From: JAHEZL01 sp046074525
Lineage (GTDB): Bacteria > Bacteroidota > Bacteroidia > Flavobacteriales_C > GCA-002722245
Reading direction: 5' to 3'
DNA: 64,000 nt
Assembly (NCBI GenBank): GCA_046074525.1
Contig: JBJTOK010000045.1
Span: 9,295-73,294, forward strand
The notes below the pieces were generated by a model, which was not told where the DNA came from, searched no databases, and was given only the letters and a program-made list of their open reading frames with translations. Positions 35,127 to 43,989 of this stretch are shown piece by piece. The position numbers were made by a program, and so were the translations under genes. The stretch's first letter is position 1. Each line of letters opens with the position of its first letter.

Positions 35127-35790
35127 TTGTATTAAATAACATTTCCTGTAAAAACTTAACCAAATCTTTATCCATTTCTTCCTTTCTTAAATCTGCCAGC
35201 GAAGGTAAATTCATGGCAAAATATTTTTGTGTGTGCGACATCTCTAAAAGAGTACTCGATAAAGAATGTGAAAATTTATACTTTGGATTACAATCACCGA
35301 TGATGACAGAAATTCTATTACACAAATCTTTGTAGGGCTTGAAAAATTGATCCTTATTGTCGGTAGACACATGCCTTGTGAGATAAGCCTTCGATCCTTC
35401 CTTCATGTACAACTCAAAAGCCCTTTGTTCATTAATAAATGTGTAATTATTGCTTTCGTCCATAGGGAAAACCAAGCTCTCAATCACTTTCTTTAAACGA
35501 TCTTTTGGGGACGAAATATTATTGATTTGAAAAAGCACTTTATAATCCAGAAAAGTCCAGTACCAATTTACTAAATACACCAATAACCGATGTTTATTTT
35601 CAAAATAACGGTAAACCGTTGCTTCAGTAGTACCTATTTCCTTGGCCAGTTTTTTAAAGGTAAACTCCTCAAAACCTAAATCGTTAATAAGCCTTAACCC
35701 TTCATTAACAATATTTTTACCAATAGCTGAGTCTTCAGGATTCTTTAAAAACAGCTTCTCATTAATTACTATCCTAATTGAAAGTTGCAT
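35116..35790 (-). CDS. TetR/AcrR-family transcriptional regulator
   Basis: This 224-residue regulator has an N-terminal helix-turn-helix at about 25-70 (GLRLINDLGFEEFTFKKLAKEIGTTEATVYRYFENKHRLL), with the TetR hallmark VYRYFENK. The C-terminal half is helical and would bind a ligand. It is the first gene of the ABC-HlyD-TolC cassette, overlapping the ABC gene, so it probably represses its own operon. The initiation codon at 35790 is the furthest plausible one; the methionine leads into a 20-residue extension before the helix-turn-helix. It is divergent from the SbtA-like gene. Confidence 0.87.
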   Translation of the reverse strand: MQLSIRIVINEKLFLKNPEDSAIGKNIVNEGLRLINDLGFEEFTFKKLAKEIGTTEATVYRYFENKHRLLVYLVNWYWTFLDYKVLFQINNISSPKDRLKKVIESLVFPMDESNNYTFINEQRAFELYMKEGSKAYLTRHVSTDNKDQFFKPYKDLCNRISVIIGDCNPKYKFSHSLSSTLLEMSHTQKYFAMNLPSLADLRKEEMDKDLVKFLQEMLFNTIGV

Positions 35791-35840
35791 ACTTTTTAAT
35801 TAAAGCGACAATATATACAAAAATATTTTTACACACAACA

Positions 35841-35882
35841 ACAATAGCATTACTATCATATAATAAATTTTGCTATCATTGT
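35841..35882. promoter_or_regulatory. Possible TetR operator in the tetR/sbtA divergent spacer
   Basis: ACAATAGCA (35841-35849) and TGCTATCATTGT (35871-35882) are imperfect mirror halves with an ATAGCA/TGCTAT core in the AT-rich region between two divergent genes. The symmetry is weak because the right half carries two or three extra bases. Confidence 0.25.
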
Positions 35883-35897
35883 AAAAAAGTTCTAAAT

Positions 35898-36845
35898 ATG
35901 AAATCCATTCTCGACCCTGTAGTCCTCTTCTTTATACTAGGCTCTATAGCCGGCATAGTTAAATCCGATTTACGGGTTCCTCAATCATTCTATAACACTA
36001 TCAGCATATATCTGCTATTATCAATCGGAATCAAAGGTGGAATCGAACTGTACCATTCAGAAGTATCGAATATACTTTTTCCCATTTTCATCACACTACT
36101 TTTAGGCGCTTGCACAACTTTGATCGCACACTTTATATTAAGAAAAACAAAAAAATTCAACACGTACGACGCTATTTCCATTGCAACGCATTACGGCTCA
36201 GTGAGCGCTGTAACCTTCGCAGTAGTACTCTCTTACTTAAAAACCAGAGAGATCACCTACGAAAAGTACATGACGGTGCTTCTTGTTATGCTGGAAATTC
36301 CAGCATTAATAACAGGAGTTTTCCTGGCACAATCTATCAGCAATAAGCCTGGAAAAAAATTGCCCGAAGTATTAAAAGAAGTCTTTTTAGGTAAAAGTAT
36401 CTTATTAATTGTGGGCGGCCTCCTTATTGGCTATGCCATTGGTTATACCAACAATAAACAAATCAATTTCTTCTTCTTCGACCTATTCAAAGGCTTCCTC
36501 TGCTTGTTTATGTTAGAAATGGGAATTATAACTTCTGAACGCTTTAAGGATTTGAAAAAAGTAGGTATTACTTTAATCCTCTTTGGCACCGCTATGCCAA
36601 TAATTTCCGCGTGCTTAGGAATTGCTACCGCTATCATGGCCGATCTATCTGAAGGCGGTGCAATTGTTTTTGCAACAATGGCAGCAAGCGCATCCTACAT
36701 CGCTGCTCCTGCTGCAATGAAAATTGCTTTACCACAAGCTAACGTGACGTACTCACTAACTGCAGCACTTGGTATCACCTTTCCCTTCAACATTATTGTA
36801 GGGATTCCGCTTTACAGTGTGCTAGCGCACTACATTTACCTGTAA
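35898..36845 (+). CDS. SbtA-type sodium-dependent bicarbonate transporter
   Basis: The start is placed at the ATG at 35898 (MKSILDPVVLFFILGSIAGI), which matches the family N-terminus. The frame is open 40 codons further upstream, but that would run through the tetR leader. The 315-residue protein has about ten membrane helices in two halves. Family segments include KSDLRVPQSFYNTISIYLLLSIGIKGG, ATHYGSVSAVTF and MAASASYIAAPAAMKIALPQAN. SbtA proteins take up bicarbonate with sodium. In non-photosynthetic bacteria the role may be to supply carboxylases. No SbtB-like PII gene follows. Confidence 0.85.
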   Translation: MKSILDPVVLFFILGSIAGIVKSDLRVPQSFYNTISIYLLLSIGIKGGIELYHSEVSNILFPIFITLLLGACTTLIAHFILRKTKKFNTYDAISIATHYGSVSAVTFAVVLSYLKTREITYEKYMTVLLVMLEIPALITGVFLAQSISNKPGKKLPEVLKEVFLGKSILLIVGGLLIGYAIGYTNNKQINFFFFDLFKGFLCLFMLEMGIITSERFKDLKKVGITLILFGTAMPIISACLGIATAIMADLSEGGAIVFATMAASASYIAAPAAMKIALPQANVTYSLTAALGITFPFNIIVGIPLYSVLAHYIYL

Positions 36846-36908
36846 ATGCAGTAAATATTAAACAAAAAGTCTCGGTTGATCAATCCACTAAAACAAAAGC
36901 AAATACTC

Positions 36909-37076
36909 ATGAAAAAAAAGGAAAACGTAACGCTAATTGAAGGAAAATTCTCTCACGAAGAAGCTAAAGACAATTTAACCAATGTGATTTCCGCAAAAAT
37001 TCAATTCACATTATTACTAGAACAACTACAATTCCACAATAAATTTGAAAACTGCGGAAGATTTCAGATTCACTGA
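36909..37076 (+). CDS. Small protein, 55 aa, possibly a truncated member of a Bacteroidota family
   Basis: Starting at the ATG at 36909, the product begins MKKKENVTLIEGKFSHEEA and continues with an amphipathic helix (LTNVISAKIQFTLLLEQL). The pattern LIEG-F-EEA followed by a helix and IxFH resembles a family of ~80-90 residue hypothetical proteins in Bacteroidota. Here the frame stops after GRFQIH, so it may be shortened or decayed. This is from memory of the pattern, not a search. It follows the SbtA gene by about 60 nt. Confidence 0.4.
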   Translation: MKKKENVTLIEGKFSHEEAKDNLTNVISAKIQFTLLLEQLQFHNKFENCGRFQIH

Positions 37077-37139
37077 GTTTTCTAAATGTAATTATTTACC
37101 GGGAAATTATAACAATAATGCGTTGTTTGCTAAAAAATG

Positions 37140-37210
37140 GTCTTTGCAGAGACGCAAGATTTTGCGTGTCCACCAAAAACGATGACGCAAAATTTGCCTC
37201 TCTGCAAGAC
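37140..37210. repeat. Long imperfect inverted repeat built on GACGCAA/TTTTGCGT
   Basis: The left arm (37140-37167) and right arm (37184-37210) are near-perfect reverse complements, each about 27 nt. The left begins GTCTTTGCAGAGACGCAA and the right ends CCTCTCTGCAAGAC. The left arm contains its own inner palindrome (GACGCAA, GATTTTGCGT). It ends 4 nt before the stop codon region of the heparinase-like gene, so it may define transcript ends from both sides. Such GAGACGCAA palindromes resemble dispersed repeats in Bacteroidota. Confidence 0.7.
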
Positions 37211-37213
37211 CAA

Positions 37214-40006
37214 TTACAACTTATCTATTTTGCTATACGCAATTTCTCCATTATTGAATTCTACTTTCAGGACGTACAATCCTGTTGCTAAATCCTCACC
37301 AAAAGCAGCGTTGGTATTGGTAGAATAAAACACTTCCTGCCCTTGCAAATCAAACACATGCAAAGCTTTAACATCAGCAGCTTTCAAAACAAAAGCACCC
37401 TGCGATGGATTAGGATATACCTCTACTCCTTCTTTCACTATAGTCTTTGCAGAAGTTGTGCTGATAATAAAAACCACATCACTTTGAGCTGGCGAAACTA
37501 GAGATGCCAAAGGCTTGCTGCCCCAAACAAAAGTGTTTGGCACTTGAAATGGCGTAAGGGTAATGGTTTGCATGGCCACATCGTAATTAACAGCATAATC
37601 GGAAAAATCATGATCAATAGCAATGCCATCCCATAGTAAAGGTGCTTTATCTCCACCAATCACCATTCCGCTTACATCACCATTGGCATTCTCCTGTAAC
37701 AAATATCCTTTACTATTGAAAGAAAATTTGAACTGAGTAGTTGATTTAGCCGAAAATCCTGAAGAATACACTACTTTATTACCGTTAGGCAAAGTGAGCG
37801 ATAAAGCGGCCGTTTTCGCATCAGGAGACAAATCTTTAAATACAATATCAGTGGTGAGCCCTTTGGAAGGAAGAATAATCGTTCCTAAAGCTTGATTTCC
37901 TGTCCCACTCCAAGTGGTATGAATATCCACAGCCGGAGTAATTTTACTGATACTTGGAGCATACCACCCCATAGCCGGACTGGCTTGATTGTAATATTTC
38001 ACGTAATCTAATCCCGATACTTTTCCGAAATTTTGCAAACGAATATTTGGACCGCCAGGATCAGAAGTCAGAATTCTTTTATTGGTTTTATCAAAATTCA
38101 CCTGCGCTTCTGTAAAGCCATAAATTTTATTAGTAGGTTCATAAGGCTCAAAATTCCAAACCTGTGAATAGGTGTGCGATCCAGCACCACTGTTGGTCAA
38201 AAAATCGGTCATGATCCATATTCCTGCTTCTTTAAGAAAAACCACCTGACGATTGTGCGTTACATCTGTAACCGATGCTGTGGTAGCTCCAATGGCACAA
38301 TAGCCTTTATCAAAAGTACCTTCCAAAAAATCTTCTGTTGCCGAATTGTAAAAGCGAGAGGAAATTGGCGTTGATGCCTGTGAATTCAGAATAGAATTCT
38401 TGTTTTGTGATTTTCCATCTACAATAACGGTGTTGGCTTTCAGCGAAGAGTTTTCACTGATGTAAGCTCCCTGTGGTCCGGTGAGATCCCCGAAATAGTC
38501 AGGTGGACCGTCGGTAGCCAGCAGTTCGCGACCGAAGGCCACTACCTGAATGCTGTTGTTATCGCCCATTTTGTGTCCGCGTGCCGCACGACCAGCCATG
38601 AAAAACAAATAACTATCATCTATCGTCCAACCTTGACGCTGTACATAATATCCGCTATAAGGAAAAGATATAGAAGTGAAAGAAGGCGCAGGAGTTTTGC
38701 CGTTGAAAGCGTTTACAATTTGCTTAGACAATGCATCGGAAGACGCTGAAATCGTTTTCTTATAAGTATCGGAAACGGTGGTACTCGTCCACACATTGGT
38801 TGCTCCGCTGTGAGCACAATTGCCCACGAGCGGAGCCGCCATCAGCGGAGTTTTGAGGGCCCACAATAGTCTTTCAAAATCGACTACACCATCGGATATC
38901 AAGGTAATGACAGGCATTTTAGCACGACCGGCCGAAGTGGCCATATCAATTAAATCTTTCATTTTCCCGGCGTCGGTCTGGTTGTAATTGAAGGATTGTT
39001 CCAGAAAACCACCATCCTTTGCACACATGGTATTCATGTAGTCGGTAAGTCCGGCAATCACTTCTGCTTCAGTAATCGCAGTTGCCTTGAACTCCGGGAA
39101 AGCCAAACACATCATCATCAAAGAATACAAACCATTAAATCGCTGGTTGGGCACTTTTCCGGCGTAGCGGTAGGCCGACAATAACGCACCTGGATTGTCG
39201 AGTACGAGTCCGGCCGCCACATTCGCCAAATGTTTTGCCGAAATGCATTTGGTGTTTTGCGCCACCACTTTCGAGCGCGATGTATTGATCACGTTGCTCC
39301 ACGAAGAAATTTTACTTTCGCCTGGCAGGTTTTTGGCGAACACGCCCAAACACTTCACAATATTGGCCACGCGATCGCCCTGCCACAATACTTCCTGCGC
39401 TTCGGTACTCCAGCGCGGCGAGTATTTTTTCTGGTCGGCAGCCGATAATGCCTGCAGTAATTTTTTTTGTCGCAGCGCAAAATCACTTGATACCTGAAAC
39501 CACTTTTTCAGATAAATAGTATCGGGTGTTTTATGATAAGTCGCAGGCAGAGGAATGAACATCATATAACTCGCAATTTCGCCATCATCATCTTCCATTC
39601 CTCCGGGAGGCGTAGCGATCCACTTCACATCTTTTGGGGTTTTGTATGGTGAATTGGTGAGGTCGAAATAATCGTAATAACTTTTTGATCCGGTGTAATA
39701 CGAAGTCGGTGTCATTTTTTCCACCAGCATATTGGCGAAGTTGATGTAGTAGCCATTCTGGCAATTGGAATGCCAGTTGAACTCGCCGAGATTGAGTCGG
39801 CGCAAACGGTTCACCACCGTGTCGCGCCACACTTCCAGTGCCGCATCGTATTTTTTTGCCGTCACCAGAGCCGACACGCTTTTCATGTCACTGCGCGTTA
39901 AATCAATGAGATTAAAAAATTCAGCCGTAGTGGAAGGCACCTGAGCTTCAACTGACATCGTGCTACCAAACAGAAAAAGCCAACAAAGTAAATTTTTATA
40001 ATTCAT
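37214..40006 (-). CDS. Heparinase II/III-like polysaccharide lyase with T9SS type A tail
   Basis: This 930-residue secreted protein has a signal peptide to about residue 21 (ending VEAQ). An alpha-helical toroid region occupies about 60-420. A beta-sheet region follows with GYYVQRQGWTIDDSYLFFMAG and RGHKMGDNNSIQVVAFGREL, where the tyrosine/histidine pattern and the HxxGDNNS segment match heparinase II/III-like lyases. The C-terminus is a type A sorting domain (VYPNPSQGAFVLKA, LHVFDLQGQEVF, GLYVLKVEFNNG). It is expected to cleave a uronic-acid-containing polysaccharide by beta-elimination outside the cell; alginate or a glycosaminoglycan-like polymer are candidates. It has its own ECF-type promoter just upstream. 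Confidence 0.75.
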   Translation of the reverse strand: MNYKNLLCWLFLFGSTMSVEAQVPSTTAEFFNLIDLTRSDMKSVSALVTAKKYDAALEVWRDTVVNRLRRLNLGEFNWHSNCQNGYYINFANMLVEKMTPTSYYTGSKSYYDYFDLTNSPYKTPKDVKWIATPPGGMEDDDGEIASYMMFIPLPATYHKTPDTIYLKKWFQVSSDFALRQKKLLQALSAADQKKYSPRWSTEAQEVLWQGDRVANIVKCLGVFAKNLPGESKISSWSNVINTSRSKVVAQNTKCISAKHLANVAAGLVLDNPGALLSAYRYAGKVPNQRFNGLYSLMMMCLAFPEFKATAITEAEVIAGLTDYMNTMCAKDGGFLEQSFNYNQTDAGKMKDLIDMATSAGRAKMPVITLISDGVVDFERLLWALKTPLMAAPLVGNCAHSGATNVWTSTTVSDTYKKTISASSDALSKQIVNAFNGKTPAPSFTSISFPYSGYYVQRQGWTIDDSYLFFMAGRAARGHKMGDNNSIQVVAFGRELLATDGPPDYFGDLTGPQGAYISENSSLKANTVIVDGKSQNKNSILNSQASTPISSRFYNSATEDFLEGTFDKGYCAIGATTASVTDVTHNRQVVFLKEAGIWIMTDFLTNSGAGSHTYSQVWNFEPYEPTNKIYGFTEAQVNFDKTNKRILTSDPGGPNIRLQNFGKVSGLDYVKYYNQASPAMGWYAPSISKITPAVDIHTTWSGTGNQALGTIILPSKGLTTDIVFKDLSPDAKTAALSLTLPNGNKVVYSSGFSAKSTTQFKFSFNSKGYLLQENANGDVSGMVIGGDKAPLLWDGIAIDHDFSDYAVNYDVAMQTITLTPFQVPNTFVWGSKPLASLVSPAQSDVVFIISTTSAKTIVKEGVEVYPNPSQGAFVLKAADVKALHVFDLQGQEVFYSTNTNAAFGEDLATGLYVLKVEFNNGEIAYSKIDKL

Positions 40007-40022
40007 AGTGTATTGTATTATT

Positions 40023-40067
40023 CCCCCTTCAGCAAAGAATACCGTTTCTTAGTCTGAAAAGGTTGGG
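40023..40067 (-). promoter_or_regulatory. ECF-type promoter and leader element of the heparinase-like gene
   Basis: On the minus strand CCCAACC (40061-40067) is followed by exactly 16 nt and CGGTATTC (40037-40044). Downstream come a weak hairpin CTTTGCTGAAG and a run of five G (40023-40033), 17 nt before the ATG. An AAC-containing -35 with a CGxTA -10 is the usual logic of ECF sigma promoters. Confidence 0.7.
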
Positions 40068-40135
40068 TAAAACAATACTTTTTTGAAAAAAACAGAAAAA
40101 TGAATCGTAAGTGATGATGTTAAAAGCTAAGCAAC

Positions 40136-41335
40136 TTATTCTTTAATGAATTTTTGAATTTCGTTGTTGATTTTAACAAAATACAGTCCCGAACCCAGAT
40201 GCTCAACATTTATAATCAATAAGGCTTCAGCATTGGCATTTCCGGCAAACACCACTTCACCTATAGTATTAAAAATCAAAATTTCACCACCAACCTCAAA
40301 GGAAGAAATTTTTAATTGCTGATTTACGGGATTAGGATAAAGATGGAATGTTGCCTGATCTTTAATGATTTCATTAGTAGAAGTTGAAATCCCCGAACAT
40401 TGAGTAGTATTAAGAGACAGGTCGGAAGGCAAAACAGCTGAAGTAATGGTAGATTTAAAATCATTACCACTTTGCACTACACCCGAACAACAGCTGCAAT
40501 TGTACCAACCATTAACAACACCATTCTTATTGGTAAAATTCACCAAATTATTTTTTACCTGAATGGTACTTCCGGCACAAGTATAGCCAGCAGTAATCTC
40601 ACTTTGCAGCCCCACATAAATCCCCACATTGGTCCAGGTTTTTTTAGATCCATAAACCTTGTTATTGATGATGGTGAGATTGTAGCCCGACGGAGCTGAA
40701 ATACCATATTGCCCTACGTCCACCAAGATATTGTCTTCACATCTGATGTCATGACTCCCATTGTCCCCAAGCATTATCCCTCCTCCTGACGTGCTTGGCC
40801 CACCTCCCCGAAATTGATTGCCAATAATTTGAATGGGATCAGCCACGGTTCCCGAAGAGGCATACATATTCACCAAATCTTCGGGATTTCCTGAGCCATA
40901 AGTATAATCCAAAGTATTGTAATTTATGCGATTACCAGCGCCAGCACAGGTATTAAACTGTACAACCTGACCTCTAGGCTTAGCTCCTGCTATATTTTTA
41001 AAAGCATTGCAATGAATGTTTATTCCACCTGTACAATTAATAGCATAAACTCCCGAATTCACATTTTCAAAATAGCATCCCGTAATTTCCACATTACTGC
41101 ATTTGCTCAATTGAACTCCTATAATTCCCGAATTTAAACTAAAGGTACAGTTGGTGATCACCACATTGTTACAGCTGGTGAGGTAAATCGCCGCACCACT
41201 GGTTCCTGAATTGAAATATTTTCCATCAATTGTAATATTCGACTTATTGGAATAATTGATGGGAGCAGATGCTGTCTGGGCGTGAACCAGATTGCTAAAC
41301 ACCACCATTACAATCACTAAAATCAACTTTCTCAT
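40136..41335 (-). CDS. Right-handed parallel beta-helix protein with T9SS type A tail
   Basis: This 399-residue secreted protein has a signal peptide to about residue 19. Residues ~22-310 are short repeats rich in N, G and I with stacked patterns such as NNVVITNCTF and NVEITGCYFENV, typical of right-handed beta-helix (pectate-lyase/polygalacturonase-like) folds. No catalytic set is obvious. The type A sorting domain starts near FHLYPNPVNQQLKISS and ends YFVKINNEIQKFIKE. Its ATG overlaps the stop of the upstream pectate-lyase-like gene (TAATG), so it is the third gene of that operon. Its first ~300 residues are closely related to the 685-residue beta-helix protein encoded downstream of the sigma factor. 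Confidence 0.78.
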   Translation of the reverse strand: MRKLILVIVMVVFSNLVHAQTASAPINYSNKSNITIDGKYFNSGTSGAAIYLTSCNNVVITNCTFSLNSGIIGVQLSKCSNVEITGCYFENVNSGVYAINCTGGINIHCNAFKNIAGAKPRGQVVQFNTCAGAGNRINYNTLDYTYGSGNPEDLVNMYASSGTVADPIQIIGNQFRGGGPSTSGGGIMLGDNGSHDIRCEDNILVDVGQYGISAPSGYNLTIINNKVYGSKKTWTNVGIYVGLQSEITAGYTCAGSTIQVKNNLVNFTNKNGVVNGWYNCSCCSGVVQSGNDFKSTITSAVLPSDLSLNTTQCSGISTSTNEIIKDQATFHLYPNPVNQQLKISSFEVGGEILIFNTIGEVVFAGNANAEALLIINVEHLGSGLYFVKINNEIQKFIKE

Positions 41336-43935
41336 TACTTATGAATCAATATTTTTTCCACTTTATTATCCATTTGCAAATAATACATTCCTGAAGGAAA
41401 GTCTGCGACATTAATATCCAACTGCGCCTGATTTAGCATAGTAAAATGATGTACGACTTGCCCTAAAGAATTCATTACTGTGACTGTAGATTTTTCATTA
41501 ATCCCCAAAAGCTTTTGCACGATTAGTAAATCACTTGCAGGATTGGGATACACCCGAAATACCTTAGCTGGCTTAGTGGAAGGAAGTCCGGTGGTAATCG
41601 AATTAAACTCTACTTCAGTAAAGCTATTCCAGGAATTTACCGAATTACCATGACCAACAATTCTAACCTTCAACGCTTCTACAGGCACAGGAAAATTGAA
41701 GGTCTCAAGGGCCAATGATGTTCCTGAACTTACCTTTCCAGTGAGTGCAGCTGTCCACTTCAATCCATCCAAAGAATACAACACATCAAACGTTGAAATA
41801 CGCACATTACCACTGTAAAACGCTACGCTAACACCAGTAAGGAACAACGTATCATTTAAACAAAATTCAATATACTGTCCGTCGCCATCTGCCGACCAGC
41901 GGGTAATTAAATCTTTATCCAACACATTGGCGGCCACATTGCCATCATCGGCCGAAGCTTTTGCCTGAACGCAAGATGCAGCATCTATCACCTCAATAGT
42001 ATCGGCAACAGAAGTAGTGGTTGCTCCTTTGTTATCAGTGGCTACTGCTGTAATAATATAAGTACCTGGCGCTACATTTGGCCAACTGTAAGAATAAGGA
42101 AATGTGGCATCCGATTGCAACAAAGTATTTCCATTGTAAAACTCTACTTTGCTCACAGTGCCATCAGTATCCGTTGCTGTGGCAGTAATATTAATGGTAG
42201 CAGGCGATGCAAACACCGAGTGATTCGCAGGAGCTGTGATCACACAGGTAGGACTAACATTTGAACCTGTTGTTCTTTTTGCCAATTGATCCAGATACAA
42301 GGATTGAGGAACCAAAGTAGCTCCCTTACCAACACCATCAGTAATATCTACCGGATCTGTAATAGATGCTGTACCTGTAGCTGCCTCTTTTGTGTACACC
42401 GCCGATCCCGTACCCGAAGTTCCAATAGCATATCCATACCTGGCCTGCTGTGTCCATACGCAATAGGTATTTGCCCCTCCGGAAGAAATATTCCAATAAG
42501 CCGTATGAGTAGCTGTAATATTATGCATAGGATTTGATCCATAGGGGCGATAGTAGGCATAAAACCCACTATTTTCTGTATAGCAATTATCAATTAAGTT
42601 GGACTGACTAAAATGCATATGATGATCGCTACCCCATCCATTAGTTTTTTCTGATCCAGTGCTTCCACACTGCATCCCTGATTTAATATCGTTGCATTTA
42701 TAAAACACATTACCCGAACTTCGCATACTACCAAACACTAAACCATGACGAACAAATTCGGCAGTAGAATTACTAATTAAAACCTCGTTAGCCTGAACAG
42801 TATAAGCATATCCATTACCATTACCCCCGCCATATTGAGCATTTTTAAATGTGCAATTATCAATGGTAATGTTTTTCGAATGCGCCACTAAAACTCCATT
42901 TGACAGCATATGAGCACCTGTCGAATTAGAAGCAATTTTATAAGTAGTCACATTTTTCATCCAGCAGTTGTACGCGCCAGCAAACTTTATCATATAAGAA
43001 CCATCACAATCATAGCCACCAGTTCCTGTTACAGAATGATCATTTTCTCCATAGCCACTCTTTGACGGATGTTGTTTGTTACCGATAGAAAAGTCACTAA
43101 AACCAATCTCTGAAATCATTCCAGTAATTTTGTACACACACGCATTGTCTCTCGTTTTTAAAGCGTATCGAACAGGAATATCAATAGTTATCGTTTTATT
43201 TACCAGATCAATTGACTTAATGATTCTGCAATACATGATGCCACCTAATGATGAACCATAACCCAACCAATCTGGTTCTTTATGTTCGTTTATCCATGAA
43301 TCGTTTATGTAATTTCTTACAATTACTACATCGCCCACTTTGAATACAGAAGGATTGTCAACAGGCAATACATTCACTGGATTCATGATATCAGCAGTTA
43401 AAAGTGCTTTTGAAGAAGACGCGGTACTCCATCCTGTATTACCATAAACACTGATAACACTTTTGCTTTTCATGGTATAGGTGTTATTGTACACAAATGT
43501 TTTTCCTACTCCATCTCCTTTAATAAAAATATTACTGCCTAGAATACGCAAACAAAAAGTATTACTACCTGGATTTACCTGATACGTTCCGGCAGGTAAA
43601 TAAATAACCCCTCCGCCATTGGTTTTGGCATCATCAATCGCCTTTTGAATAGCAGATGTTGCATCAGTCGCTCCTGTTTTGTCGGCGTTATAAGGAGTTT
43701 TGGTTACATCATATGTTTTTAACGAAGGTATCGCAAGTTCTTTTTCACCCAATTGATATCCGGCATAGGAATAATCCTGTAAAAATGCATCCGTGTAAAA
43801 ATTTGAGTCCACTGGCGGAACCCAGTTTTGCGGATAGTATTTACTTCTCCAGGTTTGGGCCCGCAGAGATAGTTGAAAAAGCATTAAAACCGTTATAAAA
43901 AGTACTGTTCTTACCATAAATAATTTATTTCGCAC
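41335..43935 (-). CDS. Pectate-lyase superfamily protein with Ig-like, discoidin-like and T9SS type A domains (866 aa)
   Basis: A signal peptide (to about 26) is followed by a conserved WRSKYYPQNWVPPVDSNFYTD leader. Then comes a Pectate_lyase_3-like beta-helix beginning KTGATDATSAIQKAIDDA and GGVIYLPAGTY and running to about residue 550. An Ig-like domain (PTCVITAPANHSVFASP, about 570-655) and a discoidin-like carbohydrate-binding region (ASADDGNVAANVLDKDLITRW, about 662-775) precede the type A tail (VYPNPASDLLIVQ, PSGMYYLQMDNK). It is probably a polysaccharide lyase or hydrolase at the surface; substrate unknown. The upstream gene is a tandem paralog 54 nt away, with the small hairpin GCACTA/TAGTGC (43953-43971) between them. 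Confidence 0.8.
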   Translation of the reverse strand: MRNKLFMVRTVLFITVLMLFQLSLRAQTWRSKYYPQNWVPPVDSNFYTDAFLQDYSYAGYQLGEKELAIPSLKTYDVTKTPYNADKTGATDATSAIQKAIDDAKTNGGGVIYLPAGTYQVNPGSNTFCLRILGSNIFIKGDGVGKTFVYNNTYTMKSKSVISVYGNTGWSTASSSKALLTADIMNPVNVLPVDNPSVFKVGDVVIVRNYINDSWINEHKEPDWLGYGSSLGGIMYCRIIKSIDLVNKTITIDIPVRYALKTRDNACVYKITGMISEIGFSDFSIGNKQHPSKSGYGENDHSVTGTGGYDCDGSYMIKFAGAYNCWMKNVTTYKIASNSTGAHMLSNGVLVAHSKNITIDNCTFKNAQYGGGNGNGYAYTVQANEVLISNSTAEFVRHGLVFGSMRSSGNVFYKCNDIKSGMQCGSTGSEKTNGWGSDHHMHFSQSNLIDNCYTENSGFYAYYRPYGSNPMHNITATHTAYWNISSGGANTYCVWTQQARYGYAIGTSGTGSAVYTKEAATGTASITDPVDITDGVGKGATLVPQSLYLDQLAKRTTGSNVSPTCVITAPANHSVFASPATINITATATDTDGTVSKVEFYNGNTLLQSDATFPYSYSWPNVAPGTYIITAVATDNKGATTTSVADTIEVIDAASCVQAKASADDGNVAANVLDKDLITRWSADGDGQYIEFCLNDTLFLTGVSVAFYSGNVRISTFDVLYSLDGLKWTAALTGKVSSGTSLALETFNFPVPVEALKVRIVGHGNSVNSWNSFTEVEFNSITTGLPSTKPAKVFRVYPNPASDLLIVQKLLGINEKSTVTVMNSLGQVVHHFTMLNQAQLDINVADFPSGMYYLQMDNKVEKILIHK

Positions 43936-43989
43936 CCATCTGTATTAATATTGCACTATGATAATTAGTGCCTTTTTAAACAATACGTT

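Noticed and set aside
35778..35897. 40-codon N-terminal extension of the SbtA-like protein
   Set aside because: It overlaps the tetR start and the family begins at MKSILDPVVLFF, so the ATG at 35898 was preferred.
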